From Streptomyces candidus (GTDB lineage Bacteria; Actinomycetota; Actinomycetes; Streptomycetales; Streptomycetaceae), in contig NZ_JACHEM010000010.1 in the NCBI RefSeq assembly GCF_014207445.1, forward strand, positions 124,001 through 188,000: a stretch of DNA of 64,000 nucleotides, in the 5' to 3' direction. Below the pieces are notes generated by a model, which saw only the letters and a list, made by a program, of their open reading frames with translations, had not been told where the DNA came from and searched no databases. Shown one piece after another: positions 44,478-52,389 of this stretch. Each line of letters opens with the position of its first letter. Positions within the stretch are counted from its first letter, which is position 1. The position numbers were made by a program, and so were the translations under genes.

Positions 44478-44574
44478 CAGCCCAGTGTCACAGCACACGG
44501 GCGGCTTCCGCCCCGCCGCCCACTGGCGGGGGCGGCGGTGGCCACCGCCGCCCGGTCCGTCGCCGCGTCGCCCG

Positions 44575-45534
44575 TCAGCCGGCCAGCAGCCCCGAGCGGA
44601 CCCACAGCCTGCGCCCCGGTCCCCGCAGGACCCCGATGTCGTCGAGGAAGTCGGTCAGCCGCCTCGCGCCGTTCTGCATGACCTCGGTCCGGTGTCCGCT
44701 CGCCTTCACCTGGGCGACGGCCTCCCGCCGGTCGAGGCCCACGTTCTCGTACACCTGCGGGTTGATGAAGCAGGTGGAGAAGACGCGTGCCGCCTCGCCG
44801 CAGCTCAGCCGGGTGAACTCCTGCTCCCAGCGCGGCGCGGTCACCATCTGCCGGCGCAACTCCTCCCGCGCGTACCGAACATGCCGGGCCTCCTCGATCA
44901 CGTGGATGCGCGTCACACCCCGCACCAGCGTCTGGATGCGCTCGTCCGGAAAGGTCAGCCGCTGCATCCAGTCGAGTATCTCCTCGCCGAGGAGGGTGGC
45001 GGCGAACGAGCCGGGGGTGGTCGAGACGGTCTTCAGCACCCGGGCGAGGTTGTGGTAGACGCGCGGTACGGGGTAGGCGGGCGCCCCGCCCTTCTGGATC
45101 ATCTTCGCGAACATCATCGAGTGCCGGCACTCGTCCGCGATCTCGGTGAGCGCGTACCGCACGTGGTTGCTGGTCACGGACTTGTCGTAGATGTGCCGTA
45201 CCAGCAGCTGCATCAGGATGATCTCGAACCAGATGCCCAACGAGGCGATGGACGCGGCCTCGTGCCGCGCCAGCTCCATCCGCTGCTCCTCGGACATCTT
45301 CTTCCACATCGGGGTGTCGTACAGCGACACCAGCTCCGGCGGCCAGTACCACTTGCCCTCGTCCGCCGGTGCGTCCCAGTCGAGTTCCCTGTCCGGGTCG
45401 AAGGAGTGCCTCGCCGAGGACTCCAGCAGCCGCTCTGCGACCTGCTCCCGGTCCTTGAGCATGCCGAGTGCGTCACGGAGGGCGGTGAAGTCGGTCTCGC
45501 TCGGCTCGGTTGTCCTGCTCGGCGCGGTCGTCAT
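44575..45534 (-). CDS. AurF-like diiron oxygenase
   Basis: The 319-residue helical protein has the AurF pattern. Ligand-bearing helices include RHEAASIASLGIWFEIILMQ, ALTEIADECRHSMMFAKMI and HVIEEARHVRYAREEL, giving Glu and His residues for two irons. AurF itself oxidises p-aminobenzoate to p-nitrobenzoate; family members include N-oxygenases and other hydroxylases. No biosynthetic genes surround it. It is divergent from a second ferritin-like diiron protein, so the two may act together. Confidence 0.88.
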   Translation of the reverse strand: MTTAPSRTTEPSETDFTALRDALGMLKDREQVAERLLESSARHSFDPDRELDWDAPADEGKWYWPPELVSLYDTPMWKKMSEEQRMELARHEAASIASLGIWFEIILMQLLVRHIYDKSVTSNHVRYALTEIADECRHSMMFAKMIQKGGAPAYPVPRVYHNLARVLKTVSTTPGSFAATLLGEEILDWMQRLTFPDERIQTLVRGVTRIHVIEEARHVRYAREELRRQMVTAPRWEQEFTRLSCGEAARVFSTCFINPQVYENVGLDRREAVAQVKASGHRTEVMQNGARRLTDFLDDIGVLRGPGRRLWVRSGLLAG

Positions 45535-45574
45535 CGTCGGAGCACCTCGTGATTCGGGTTACCGGGGGTCACTT

Positions 45575-45606
45575 CTTATAAGACTCTTTGTCAGCAAGGC
45601 AGTCAA
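45575..45606 (-). promoter_or_regulatory. Promoter of the AurF-like gene
   Basis: On the minus strand TTGACT (45606-45601) and TTATAA (45581-45576) are separated by 19 bases, slightly long for a housekeeping-type promoter. They lie 41-72 bases before the start codon. The AT-rich -10 box is distinctive in this GC-rich spacer. Confidence 0.5.
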
Positions 45607-45728
45607 TCCCTTGTGCGGCACTTCTTGACGTCCTCGTCGACCGCGCTTGTTGACCGTGCGTCCACCTGCGTGTGAGCCTGCCAAGCAGCGTGGTGAGCGC
45701 GCCTGTTGGGCAAGCGAAGGGGTCGCAC

Positions 45729-46835
45729 ATGTCGACGCACGAGCTCTACACGAAACGCCCGGCGGAACCGATCTGGCAGGTCCCGGCCACCGGAGCGGCC
45801 CGCTTCTCCTGGGAGTACGACGAGGGCCGCGAGCGCCTTCTGGCCCTCTATCAGAAGGGCAAGGACAAGCAGTGGGACGGCGCCACCCGCATCGACTGGT
45901 CCCTCGAAGTCGATCCGACGGACCCCCTGGGCACCCCCGACGAGGCCCTCAACCTCTACGGCACCCGCTACTGGGACCGGATGACCGACAAGGACAAGGG
46001 CGACCTGCGACGCCACTACACCGCTTGGCAGTTCAGCCAGTTCCTGCACGGCGAACAGGGCGCGATGGTGTGTGCGGCCCGCATCGTGGAATCCGTCCCC
46101 GACCTCGACGCGAAGTTCTACTCCGCCACCCAGACCATGGACGAGGCCCGGCACGCCGAGATCTACTCCCGCTTCCTGCACGAGAAGATCGGCATGCTCT
46201 ACCCCGTCAACGACAGTCTCCAGGGACTGCTCGGCGACACCCTGCGCGACTCCCGCTGGGACATGCCCTACCTCGGCATGCAGGTCCTCATCGAGGGCCT
46301 CGCACTGGCCGCCTTCGGCATGATCCGCGACACCACCAACAAACCGCTCCCCAAGCAGATCCTCGCCTACGTGATGCAGGACGAGGCCCGTCACGTCGCC
46401 TTCGGCCGGATGGCCCTGCGCGACTACTACAAGCAGCTCACCGACGCCGAACGCAAGGAACGCGAGGACTTCGTCATCGAAGGCTGCTACCTGATGCGCG
46501 ACCGCCTGCGCGGCGTCGAAGTCCTCGAAAACTTCGGCGTCCCCCGGCAGGAGGCGTACGAGCTGACCGAGCAGAGCGAATTCCTGCACCTGTTCCGCAA
46601 GTTGCTTTTCTCCCGCATCGTCCCGTGCGTCAAGGACATCGGCCTGTGGGGCGAACGTCTGCAGAAGGCGTACGTCGACATGGGCGTCTTCGAACTCGGC
46701 GACTCCAACCTCGACCTGCTGATGACCCAGGACGAGGAGATTGCCGAACAGCTCGACCGTGAACGGTTCGCGGTGGAGGAGGCGGAGCGGGTGGCAGAGG
46801 TACGGAACGCCATCGCGGACGGCAGAACGGCTTAG
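45729..46835 (+). CDS. Ferritin-like diiron protein
   Basis: The 368-residue protein has two EXXH-type motifs within DEARH: QTMDEARHAEIYSRF (about residue 138) and VMQDEARHVAFGRMAL (about 220). Supporting glutamates lie in FLHGEQGAMVCAARIVE and QVLIEGLALAAFG. The layout matches R2-like or amine-oxygenase diiron proteins. The substrate is unknown. ATG 45729 follows AAGGGG. It is divergent from the AurF-like gene and its stop overlaps that of the convergent ATPase pseudogene. Confidence 0.87.
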   Translation: MSTHELYTKRPAEPIWQVPATGAARFSWEYDEGRERLLALYQKGKDKQWDGATRIDWSLEVDPTDPLGTPDEALNLYGTRYWDRMTDKDKGDLRRHYTAWQFSQFLHGEQGAMVCAARIVESVPDLDAKFYSATQTMDEARHAEIYSRFLHEKIGMLYPVNDSLQGLLGDTLRDSRWDMPYLGMQVLIEGLALAAFGMIRDTTNKPLPKQILAYVMQDEARHVAFGRMALRDYYKQLTDAERKEREDFVIEGCYLMRDRLRGVEVLENFGVPRQEAYELTEQSEFLHLFRKLLFSRIVPCVKDIGLWGERLQKAYVDMGVFELGDSNLDLLMTQDEEIAEQLDRERFAVEEAERVAEVRNAIADGRTA

Positions 46836-47571
46836 GGCCGGCCGGACCGGCCCCGGCCCTCCGTACGGAACTCCGCCCAGACGGTGCGGCCGCCGGGCAT
46901 CAGGCGCTCGCCCCACCGGTCGGCGAGCGCCTCCGTGATCAGCAGCCCCCGCCGTGCTCCTGCTCGGGCCCGGGTTCGGCCCGTACGAAGGTGAACGCGG
47001 CGGCGTCCCGCCCTTCGTCGGTCACGCCGACCGTGACCCGGTCCTCCGCGACCGTCAGTGTCACCGCCACCTCCCAGCTGTCCCCATGCTCCAAGGCGTT
47101 GGCAACGAGCTCTCCCGTCACCGTCTCCAGCGTGTCGACGACGTCGCCAGGTACGCCCCAGGCGCGGGCGGTCGCCCGTACGTGCTGCCGGGCGGCCGGC
47201 GCGGAGGAGAGGACCGTGCCGGGCAGGCCGAGGAGGGCCAGTCGGTCGGGGGAGTGCGGGTGGGTGGCGCGGACGGCGGCGAGGAGAGGACCTTCCGGCC
47301 GGTCCAGGCGCTTCCGACGGCACTCGGCGATCCGTAGCGCGTCTCCGAGGGCGTCGGTCAACTGGCGCACCGTGTGCGTGTCTTCGTCCCCGACCGCCCG
47401 TGCGCTGTCGAGGGCCTCCCGCGCCCGGCGGTGCAGTTTGGCTGCGAGCCCGAGCTGAAGTGCTTCGATCCGGTCGGCGTACCGGGTGAGGGGGCCGGCC
47501 CCGTCGGTGGAGAGATAGCAGGGACGGCCGCCCTCGCCGGTCCAGGGGAGTAGTCGGTGGGGGTGGTTCAT
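46832..47571 (-). pseudogene. RsbW-like ATP-binding protein, frameshifted
   Basis: The frame from ATG 47571 encodes an N-terminal helical region and a GHKL ATPase domain (DTLETVTGELVANALEHGDSW, VTVGVTDEGRDAAAFT). It breaks at about 46952 within GGCGGGGGCTG. The C-terminal G2/lid region, GLLITEALADRWGERLMPGGRTVWAEF, is read one frame over and stops at 46832. One additional base there would restore the common EHGRGLLITEAL. It is divergent from the second Scr1-type HTH gene, mirroring the first module at 5.6-7.3 kb. A sequence error is possible. Confidence 0.75.
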
Positions 47572-47742
47572 CGGGAGCCTCCGTGAGGTTTCGTGGAGGA
47601 AAGCCTGCCATTGGAGTTCAATGGCAGGAATGAGTCTGGATGGAATCCACCCGTGTGGGTGACGTGGTCTCGGACGCAGGTAGCGGCGCTGAACAGGCCT
47701 TTACCATCGATGCGTTGGAGCAACGGAGCCGGAGGCGCACAG

Positions 47743-48615
47743 ATGACCGCCACGTTGACAGGCCCTGCGGGTCGTATGCAGATCGCTCGCGGGCTCGCCG
47801 AGCTGCGAGGGCGTTGCGGCCTTACCCAGGGGCAGGTGGCCGAGCGTGCCGGGGTGAGCAAAGCGACGGTGAGCCGCTACGAGATGTGGCAGGACCGGGC
47901 GCGCATCCGCTGGGCCACGGTGAAGGCTCTCGCAGACGCTTGCGGAGCGACCCGGGCCGAGCAGGACGCACTGGTCGCCGTGGCCAAGTCGCAGGCCGAC
48001 GGCTGGTGGGTGGGCAACAGTGCCGTACCGCAATGGATGGACCCGCTGGTTTCGTTCGAGGCCGAGGCACAGTACGAGCACCTCTACGCGAATACCGTCA
48101 TCCCCGGCCTCCTGCAGACGCGGGACTACGCACTGGCCATCCATCAGGCGCGAGAGGTACGTAGCCCGAATGACGTGATCGAGCAGATGGTGGAGGCGCG
48201 CATGCAGCGCCAGACGATCCTTATGCGCACGCCTCCGCTGCACCTTTGGGCCGTTCTGGACGAGGCGGTGCTTCGGCGTACCATCGGCGATTCGGCCATC
48301 ATGGCCGCTCAGCTGAAGCACCTCCACGAGGTGTCAGAAAGCCCCACCGTCGACCTTCAGATCCTGCCATTCAGTGCGGGTGCGCACGCCGCGGGGGCTG
48401 GGCATTTCATCATCCTGGGCCGGGACGACGAACGGAATCCGCTCAACTCCATGGCCGTGGTCTACATCGAGATGCGCCGTCAAGGCATCTACCTGGATGA
48501 CGCCGACGACGTAGGTGGCTATAAGTTGACGTTCGACTACCTTCGTTCGCAGGCAGCCGACACGTCCACCTCGCAGCGGCTGCTGGCCACCGCGCTAAAG
48601 GAGCTGCCCCGATGA
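47743..48615 (+). CDS. Helix-turn-helix regulator with DUF5753 (Scr1/WhiJ type)
   Basis: The 290-residue protein has an XRE HTH (RMQIARGLAELRGRCGLTQGQVAERAGVSKATVSRYEMWQDRARIR, about residues 11-55). DUF5753 follows with YANTVIPGLLQTRDYALAI, WAVLDEAVLRRTIG and LQILPFSAGAHAA. ATG 47743 has GGAGG seven bases before it. It is coupled to a DUF397 gene and divergent from an ATPase gene, as in the first module. It probably acts with those partners in developmental control. Confidence 0.9.
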   Translation: MTATLTGPAGRMQIARGLAELRGRCGLTQGQVAERAGVSKATVSRYEMWQDRARIRWATVKALADACGATRAEQDALVAVAKSQADGWWVGNSAVPQWMDPLVSFEAEAQYEHLYANTVIPGLLQTRDYALAIHQAREVRSPNDVIEQMVEARMQRQTILMRTPPLHLWAVLDEAVLRRTIGDSAIMAAQLKHLHEVSESPTVDLQILPFSAGAHAAGAGHFIILGRDDERNPLNSMAVVYIEMRRQGIYLDDADDVGGYKLTFDYLRSQAADTSTSQRLLATALKELPR

Positions 48616-48839
48616 AGGACCGCAATTCCCGCTCCGTCGAGCCGACGGACGCGCTCTGGTTCAAGAGCACCTACAGCGGAGGTGAGGGCAACGAGTGCGT
48701 CGAGATCGCTCTCGCCGGGCAGGTGACCGGCGTGCGGGACTCCAAGGCGGCCGGAGGGCCCGAACTGGCTGTCGCCCCGGCCGCGTTCGCCGCCTTTCTC
48801 GACGGGCTCAAGTCAGGCCGGCTCGACACCCCCCGGTAG
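48612..48839 (+). CDS. DUF397 domain protein
   Basis: A 75-residue protein with LWFKSTYSGGEGNECVEIA and GVRDSK in the centre and a final AAFAAFLDGLKSG helix, the DUF397 signature. ATG 48612 overlaps the HTH stop (ATGA). It differs enough from the 7068 copy to be an old paralogue, not a recent duplicate. Confidence 0.92.
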   Translation: MKDRNSRSVEPTDALWFKSTYSGGEGNECVEIALAGQVTGVRDSKAAGGPELAVAPAAFAAFLDGLKSGRLDTPR

Positions 48840-48855
48840 GACCGGACTCGGGGGA

Positions 48856-48890
48856 GACGGGCCGCCTCCGTCGGTGCCGGGCGGCCCGTC
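48856..48890 (+). terminator. Terminator of the HTH/DUF397 operon
   Basis: A perfect 11-bp stem (48856-48866 with 48880-48890) closes a 13-base loop, 16 bases after the DUF397 stop. Confidence 0.7.
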
Positions 48891-48988
48891 ACGCGATCAC
48901 CCTTGCGGGTGTCCGTCGGTCACTTGCCGCCCTTGGACAGGCCACCCCGGCGATTGGTGGGGATAAGTGAGAGATTCTCCAGCGCCCC

Positions 48989-49852
48989 CTACCTGATCCC
49001 GGCCGCGAACTCCTTGACCGCCCCCGCCACCTTTTCCGGCGACTCCAGCAGCATCGCGTGCGTGCCGTCGAAGCCCGTCACGGTGACTGTCCGCGGCCGG
49101 TCCTCGCACAGTTCGGCGAGGCTGCGGGTCAGCTCCTCCCGGTACTCGGCGAGGAAGGCGTCGAACCACTCCATCCCGGGTGGGCCCGCCGGTTGCGCCC
49201 GCTCGGCCCGTACCAGGAGCAGCGGGCACTCCGCCCTTCGGAACAGGGCGAAGAGATCGAGTGCGTCCAACGCGTCGTACAGGGCGAGGGCGGTGTGCCG
49301 CTCGGGCAGCGTCTGCCATCGCCCGTCGGGGAGCTGCCGTGCGGCGGCCCGTGCGGCGCGCTCGGCGCGCTCGGCCGCGATTCCGAACCGGCCGGCATGC
49401 GCGCTCTGCTGGGCCAGGTAATCGGCGGGCGCGACAGCCCCCGCCGATGCCCGGACGATCTCGCCGATCCGCTCGCGGTCCTCGTCGCTCCCCGATCCGC
49501 CCCACCAGAAGCCGTCGAGGTTGACGGCAGCGGGGGTGCCCGGCCGGTGTGCCGCGAGGTGAGCCGCGACCATGCCGCCCAGCGAATGGCCCACGGGAAG
49601 CGCATCCGCCGCACCGTAAGCGCTCAGTGCCGCGTCGATGGCCTCGGCGGTCGCCTCGAAGGACCAGCCGCCGGTCGGACAGGCGGGCGAAGCACCGTGT
49701 CCGGGAAGGTCCGCCGCGAGGACCCGGTGGTGGGGGAGGAACGACGGCACGGCATCGTCCCAGTCGGCGTGCGAGCGGCCGGCGCCGTGGAGCAGGAGAA
49801 GCGGCGGGCCCTCACCGCCGTGATCGCGTACATGGAGCTGGAGATCGGTCAT
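48989..49852 (-). CDS. Alpha/beta hydrolase
   Basis: The 287-residue protein has the fold's full set: oxyanion motif LLLLHGAGRSHADW (about residue 19), LAADLPGHGAS, nucleophile elbow PVGHSLGGMVAAHLA (Ser about residue 90), and the catalytic histidine in FDGTHAMLLESPEKV. It has no signal peptide. Family members hydrolyse esters, epoxides or haloalkanes; the substrate is unknown. ATG 49852 begins the alignable sequence although the ribosome binding site is weak. Confidence 0.88.
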   Translation of the reverse strand: MTDLQLHVRDHGGEGPPLLLLHGAGRSHADWDDAVPSFLPHHRVLAADLPGHGASPACPTGGWSFEATAEAIDAALSAYGAADALPVGHSLGGMVAAHLAAHRPGTPAAVNLDGFWWGGSGSDEDRERIGEIVRASAGAVAPADYLAQQSAHAGRFGIAAERAERAARAAARQLPDGRWQTLPERHTALALYDALDALDLFALFRRAECPLLLVRAERAQPAGPPGMEWFDAFLAEYREELTRSLAELCEDRPRTVTVTGFDGTHAMLLESPEKVAGAVKEFAAGIR

Positions 49853-50031
49853 GGCCCAACCGTACGGGCGACGGGAGGAGTTGAAGATCGTCCCCGCGAA
49901 GGACGGAATCGGCCTGTTCCCCGGCCCACAATGGATGTACGCGGGCCCCCGGGTCCCGCCCGCCCTTGTATCAACCCGGCGTGCGGCTTCCTCCTCGCCT
50001 CCCCCTCGTCGCGCCCCCGCACGGGTGCCGG

Positions 50032-51135
50032 TCAGTTCTCCAGGTGGACCGGCATCAGCAGCGAGAAGTCTGTCTCGGAGTCGGTCCTGCGGACGGCCAG
50101 GGGTGCCCTGGGGGCCCCGAACTCCAGGATCAGCTTGTCCCTGGCCCCCGCATGGAGGGCCTGCAACAGGTACTCGCGGTCGACGGCGACCCGGTCCTGG
50201 CTGTCGTCGTCCTCCCGGCACACGGCCACCGCGCCGTCGGTGGACGGCCTGAGCACGCTGAGAACACGGGACGCGCCGTCTTGCGCGCACTCACCCGCCT
50301 GCTCCCGCGGCTCGCTCCTCACGACGGGGCCGGCTTCCACCGCCCGGCGGAACGCCGGGACGTCCACCAGGGCACGTCGCCCGGCGGGCAGGTGAACGAG
50401 ACGGCGGTAGTCGGGGAAGTCGTGGTCGAGACGTCGGCCGGCTGCTTGCCGGTCACCCGCCTCCAGAGTGATGCGGTCGCCGTCCACGGTCAGCAGCGCC
50501 GCGTTCGCGTCGTCGTCCAGCAGCGCCCGCACCGCGTCCGCCAGCGGGGACGGCACGACGGCCTGCACACGAGGTCCGTCGTACCCCTCGGTGTCGGTCC
50601 GGGCGACGGCCATCCGGTAGCGGTCGGTCGCCACCACCCGGAGGTCCCCGCCCTCGACGTCGAACAGAACACCGCCCAGCATCGGCAGTTCCGGGTCGGT
50701 CCCGGCCGCGAACCGGACCGCGTCGAGCGCGGCGGCCAGTTCGGGCGCGGAGACGGTCAGCCGTACGGGCGGGGCAATCGGCGAAGTCATGGGGCTCTCC
50801 CTGTGATCGAGTAGCGCTCGGATCGTGGAGAACTCGCTGCGCGCATCCGAAAGTCCCCGCTCCAGCCGGCGCAGATGCGCCGTGAGCAGGCCCCGCACCA
50901 GCTCGGTGTCGGCACCGGACCAACCCGCCAGCACCAGCCGGACGTCCGCCAGGGGCATGCCCGTACGGCGCAGCCCGGCCAGCAGCCGGGCCTCTCCGAG
51001 CTGCTCGGGCCGGTACCAGCGGTAGCCGCTCACCGGGTCCACCCAGGCCGGGACGAGCACCCCGGCCCGGTCGTAGAACCGCAGGGCACTCACCCCGAGC
51101 CCACTGTCCCGGGCCATCTCGCCGATACTGCGCAT
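50032..51135 (-). CDS. MerR-type regulator fused to a DNA polymerase III beta-clamp-like domain
   Basis: The 367-residue protein combines two modules. Residues 1-115 form a MerR winged helix (MRSIGEMARDSGLGVSALRFYDRAGVLVPAWVDPVSGYRWYRPEQL) with its dimer helix. From about 120 on there is a sliding-clamp-like fold (PPVRLTVSAPELAAALDAVRFAAG, MLGGVLFDVEGGDLRVVATDRYRMAVAR, FPDYRRLV, LLMPVHL at the end). The clamp module lacks an obvious third repeat, so it probably forms no ring and may bind ligand or partner instead. ATG 51135 or GTG 51147 could be the start. Confidence 0.82.
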   Translation of the reverse strand: MRSIGEMARDSGLGVSALRFYDRAGVLVPAWVDPVSGYRWYRPEQLGEARLLAGLRRTGMPLADVRLVLAGWSGADTELVRGLLTAHLRRLERGLSDARSEFSTIRALLDHRESPMTSPIAPPVRLTVSAPELAAALDAVRFAAGTDPELPMLGGVLFDVEGGDLRVVATDRYRMAVARTDTEGYDGPRVQAVVPSPLADAVRALLDDDANAALLTVDGDRITLEAGDRQAAGRRLDHDFPDYRRLVHLPAGRRALVDVPAFRRAVEAGPVVRSEPREQAGECAQDGASRVLSVLRPSTDGAVAVCREDDDSQDRVAVDREYLLQALHAGARDKLILEFGAPRAPLAVRRTDSETDFSLLMPVHLEN

Positions 51136-51181
51136 CTCGCTGTCCACACCCGGAACCCTGTGCCCTCCACCAGGTCGAGGG

Positions 51182-51361
51182 TCAACCGGCCCCGTCGGCC
51201 GCTGCTCCGCGCGCCTGCCGCGCCGCAAAGGACACTCCCAGGGTGAATGCTCGCTTTCCGGACCCGTGCTCCCGCAGACGCGTCAGCCGTTCCTCACGCC
51301 ATACCGACAGGCTCAGACGAAACATGTTCACCTGCGCGAGTTGAAAGGCGGTGTTGGCCAT
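51182..51361 (-). pseudogene. DUF3291-like remnant with an internal deletion
   Basis: The 59-codon frame opens MANTAFQLAQVNMFRLS, like the start of DUF3291 proteins. It then jumps to EERLTRLREHGSGKRAFTLG, like their end. About 80 middle residues of the usual family length are missing. The 5' end overlaps the 3' end of the amidase gene by 34 bases. This is a tentative reading of a short sequence. Confidence 0.4.
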
Positions 51362-52362
51362 GGCGGCACGCCAGCCGCTGCCTGCACCAGCAGCGCTTCC
51401 GAGCCGAAATCCGAGACGAGCTGAAGCCCGACCGGGCAGCCGTCCGGGGTGAAACCGGCCGGGATGCTCACCGCGGGATGTCCACTGACGTTGAACGCCC
51501 AGGTCAGCGAGGTGGAGAACCGCCCGTCCGGTCCGTCGTGGCCGTGCGGCGGGAAGGGCGTGGTCGGGGTGGCCAACAGGGGTGCCCGCGCGAAGAGCCG
51601 GCCGAGGCGGGCCGAGTTCTCCGCCGCTGTCGCACCGGGCCGGCGACCGCCCCGTATGGCGAACCACTCCTCCTTCGGGTCCAGCAGCCCGAACCCCGGG
51701 GCGTCCTCCAGGCGCACGATCCGCGCCGCCGCCCGCCGAGCGACCTCCACCACCTCGGGATCCAGGTCGGGGCCCGCCGCGAATCCCAGGTCCGGTGACC
51801 ACACGGCACGCAGGGGTTCCTCCCCCTCGGGTTCGGGTACGTACCCGTCCACGACGCACCGCAGGTACGCGTCCAGCTCCGCCGCCGAGCGGCCCAGCAC
51901 CCCTGCCGTCGCGAGGCCGGACCGGTCGGGGGACGGCAACAGCCCACGCGTGGTCTTCAGCCCGAACACCCCGCACCAGGCCGCCGGTATCCGCACCGAC
52001 CCGGCGCCGTCGCTCCCGGTGGCGAGGGGCACCATGCCGGCCGCGACGGCGACCGCGGACCCGGCGGAGGAACCGCCGGGCGTCCGGTCGGGCCGGTAGG
52101 GGTTACGGGTCGGGCCCCGCGCGCCGAGACCCCAGGTCTGCCAGTACGTGCCGGGGCCGGGGACGGAGGTCGTCCCGACCGCGACGGCGCCGGCCGCGGA
52201 GAGGCGGCGGGCGGCGTACGAGCGGATGCCCGACCGCCCCTTCGCCGCGAACGGCACGCCGAGAAGCGGCAGTTGGCCGTCGACCACGGCCGGCTCGGCG
52301 TCCTCCCGTACCTCCAGGAACGCACACAGGAACGGATCCGCCTCCGCGATCCAACGCCTCAT
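51328..52362 (-). CDS. Amidase-signature family protein, shortened
   Basis: The 344-residue protein has the three catalytic sites of amidase-signature enzymes: lysine in GVPFAAKGRSG, the cis-serine in SDGAGSVRIPAAW, and the nucleophile serine region TPGGSSAGSAVAVAAG. Typical members have 450-500 residues. Here the N-terminal helix region and part of the segment after the lysine are reduced, and the C-terminus ends abruptly in PPWPTPPFNSRR. It may be an active short form or a decaying gene. Substrates of the family are amides such as acetamide or nicotinamide. Confidence 0.75.
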   Translation of the reverse strand: MRRWIAEADPFLCAFLEVREDAEPAVVDGQLPLLGVPFAAKGRSGIRSYAARRLSAAGAVAVGTTSVPGPGTYWQTWGLGARGPTRNPYRPDRTPGGSSAGSAVAVAAGMVPLATGSDGAGSVRIPAAWCGVFGLKTTRGLLPSPDRSGLATAGVLGRSAAELDAYLRCVVDGYVPEPEGEEPLRAVWSPDLGFAAGPDLDPEVVEVARRAAARIVRLEDAPGFGLLDPKEEWFAIRGGRRPGATAAENSARLGRLFARAPLLATPTTPFPPHGHDGPDGRFSTSLTWAFNVSGHPAVSIPAGFTPDGCPVGLQLVSDFGSEALLVQAAAGVPPWPTPPFNSRR

Positions 52363-52389
52363 CCACGTCCACCCGTACCCCCCTCCTCG

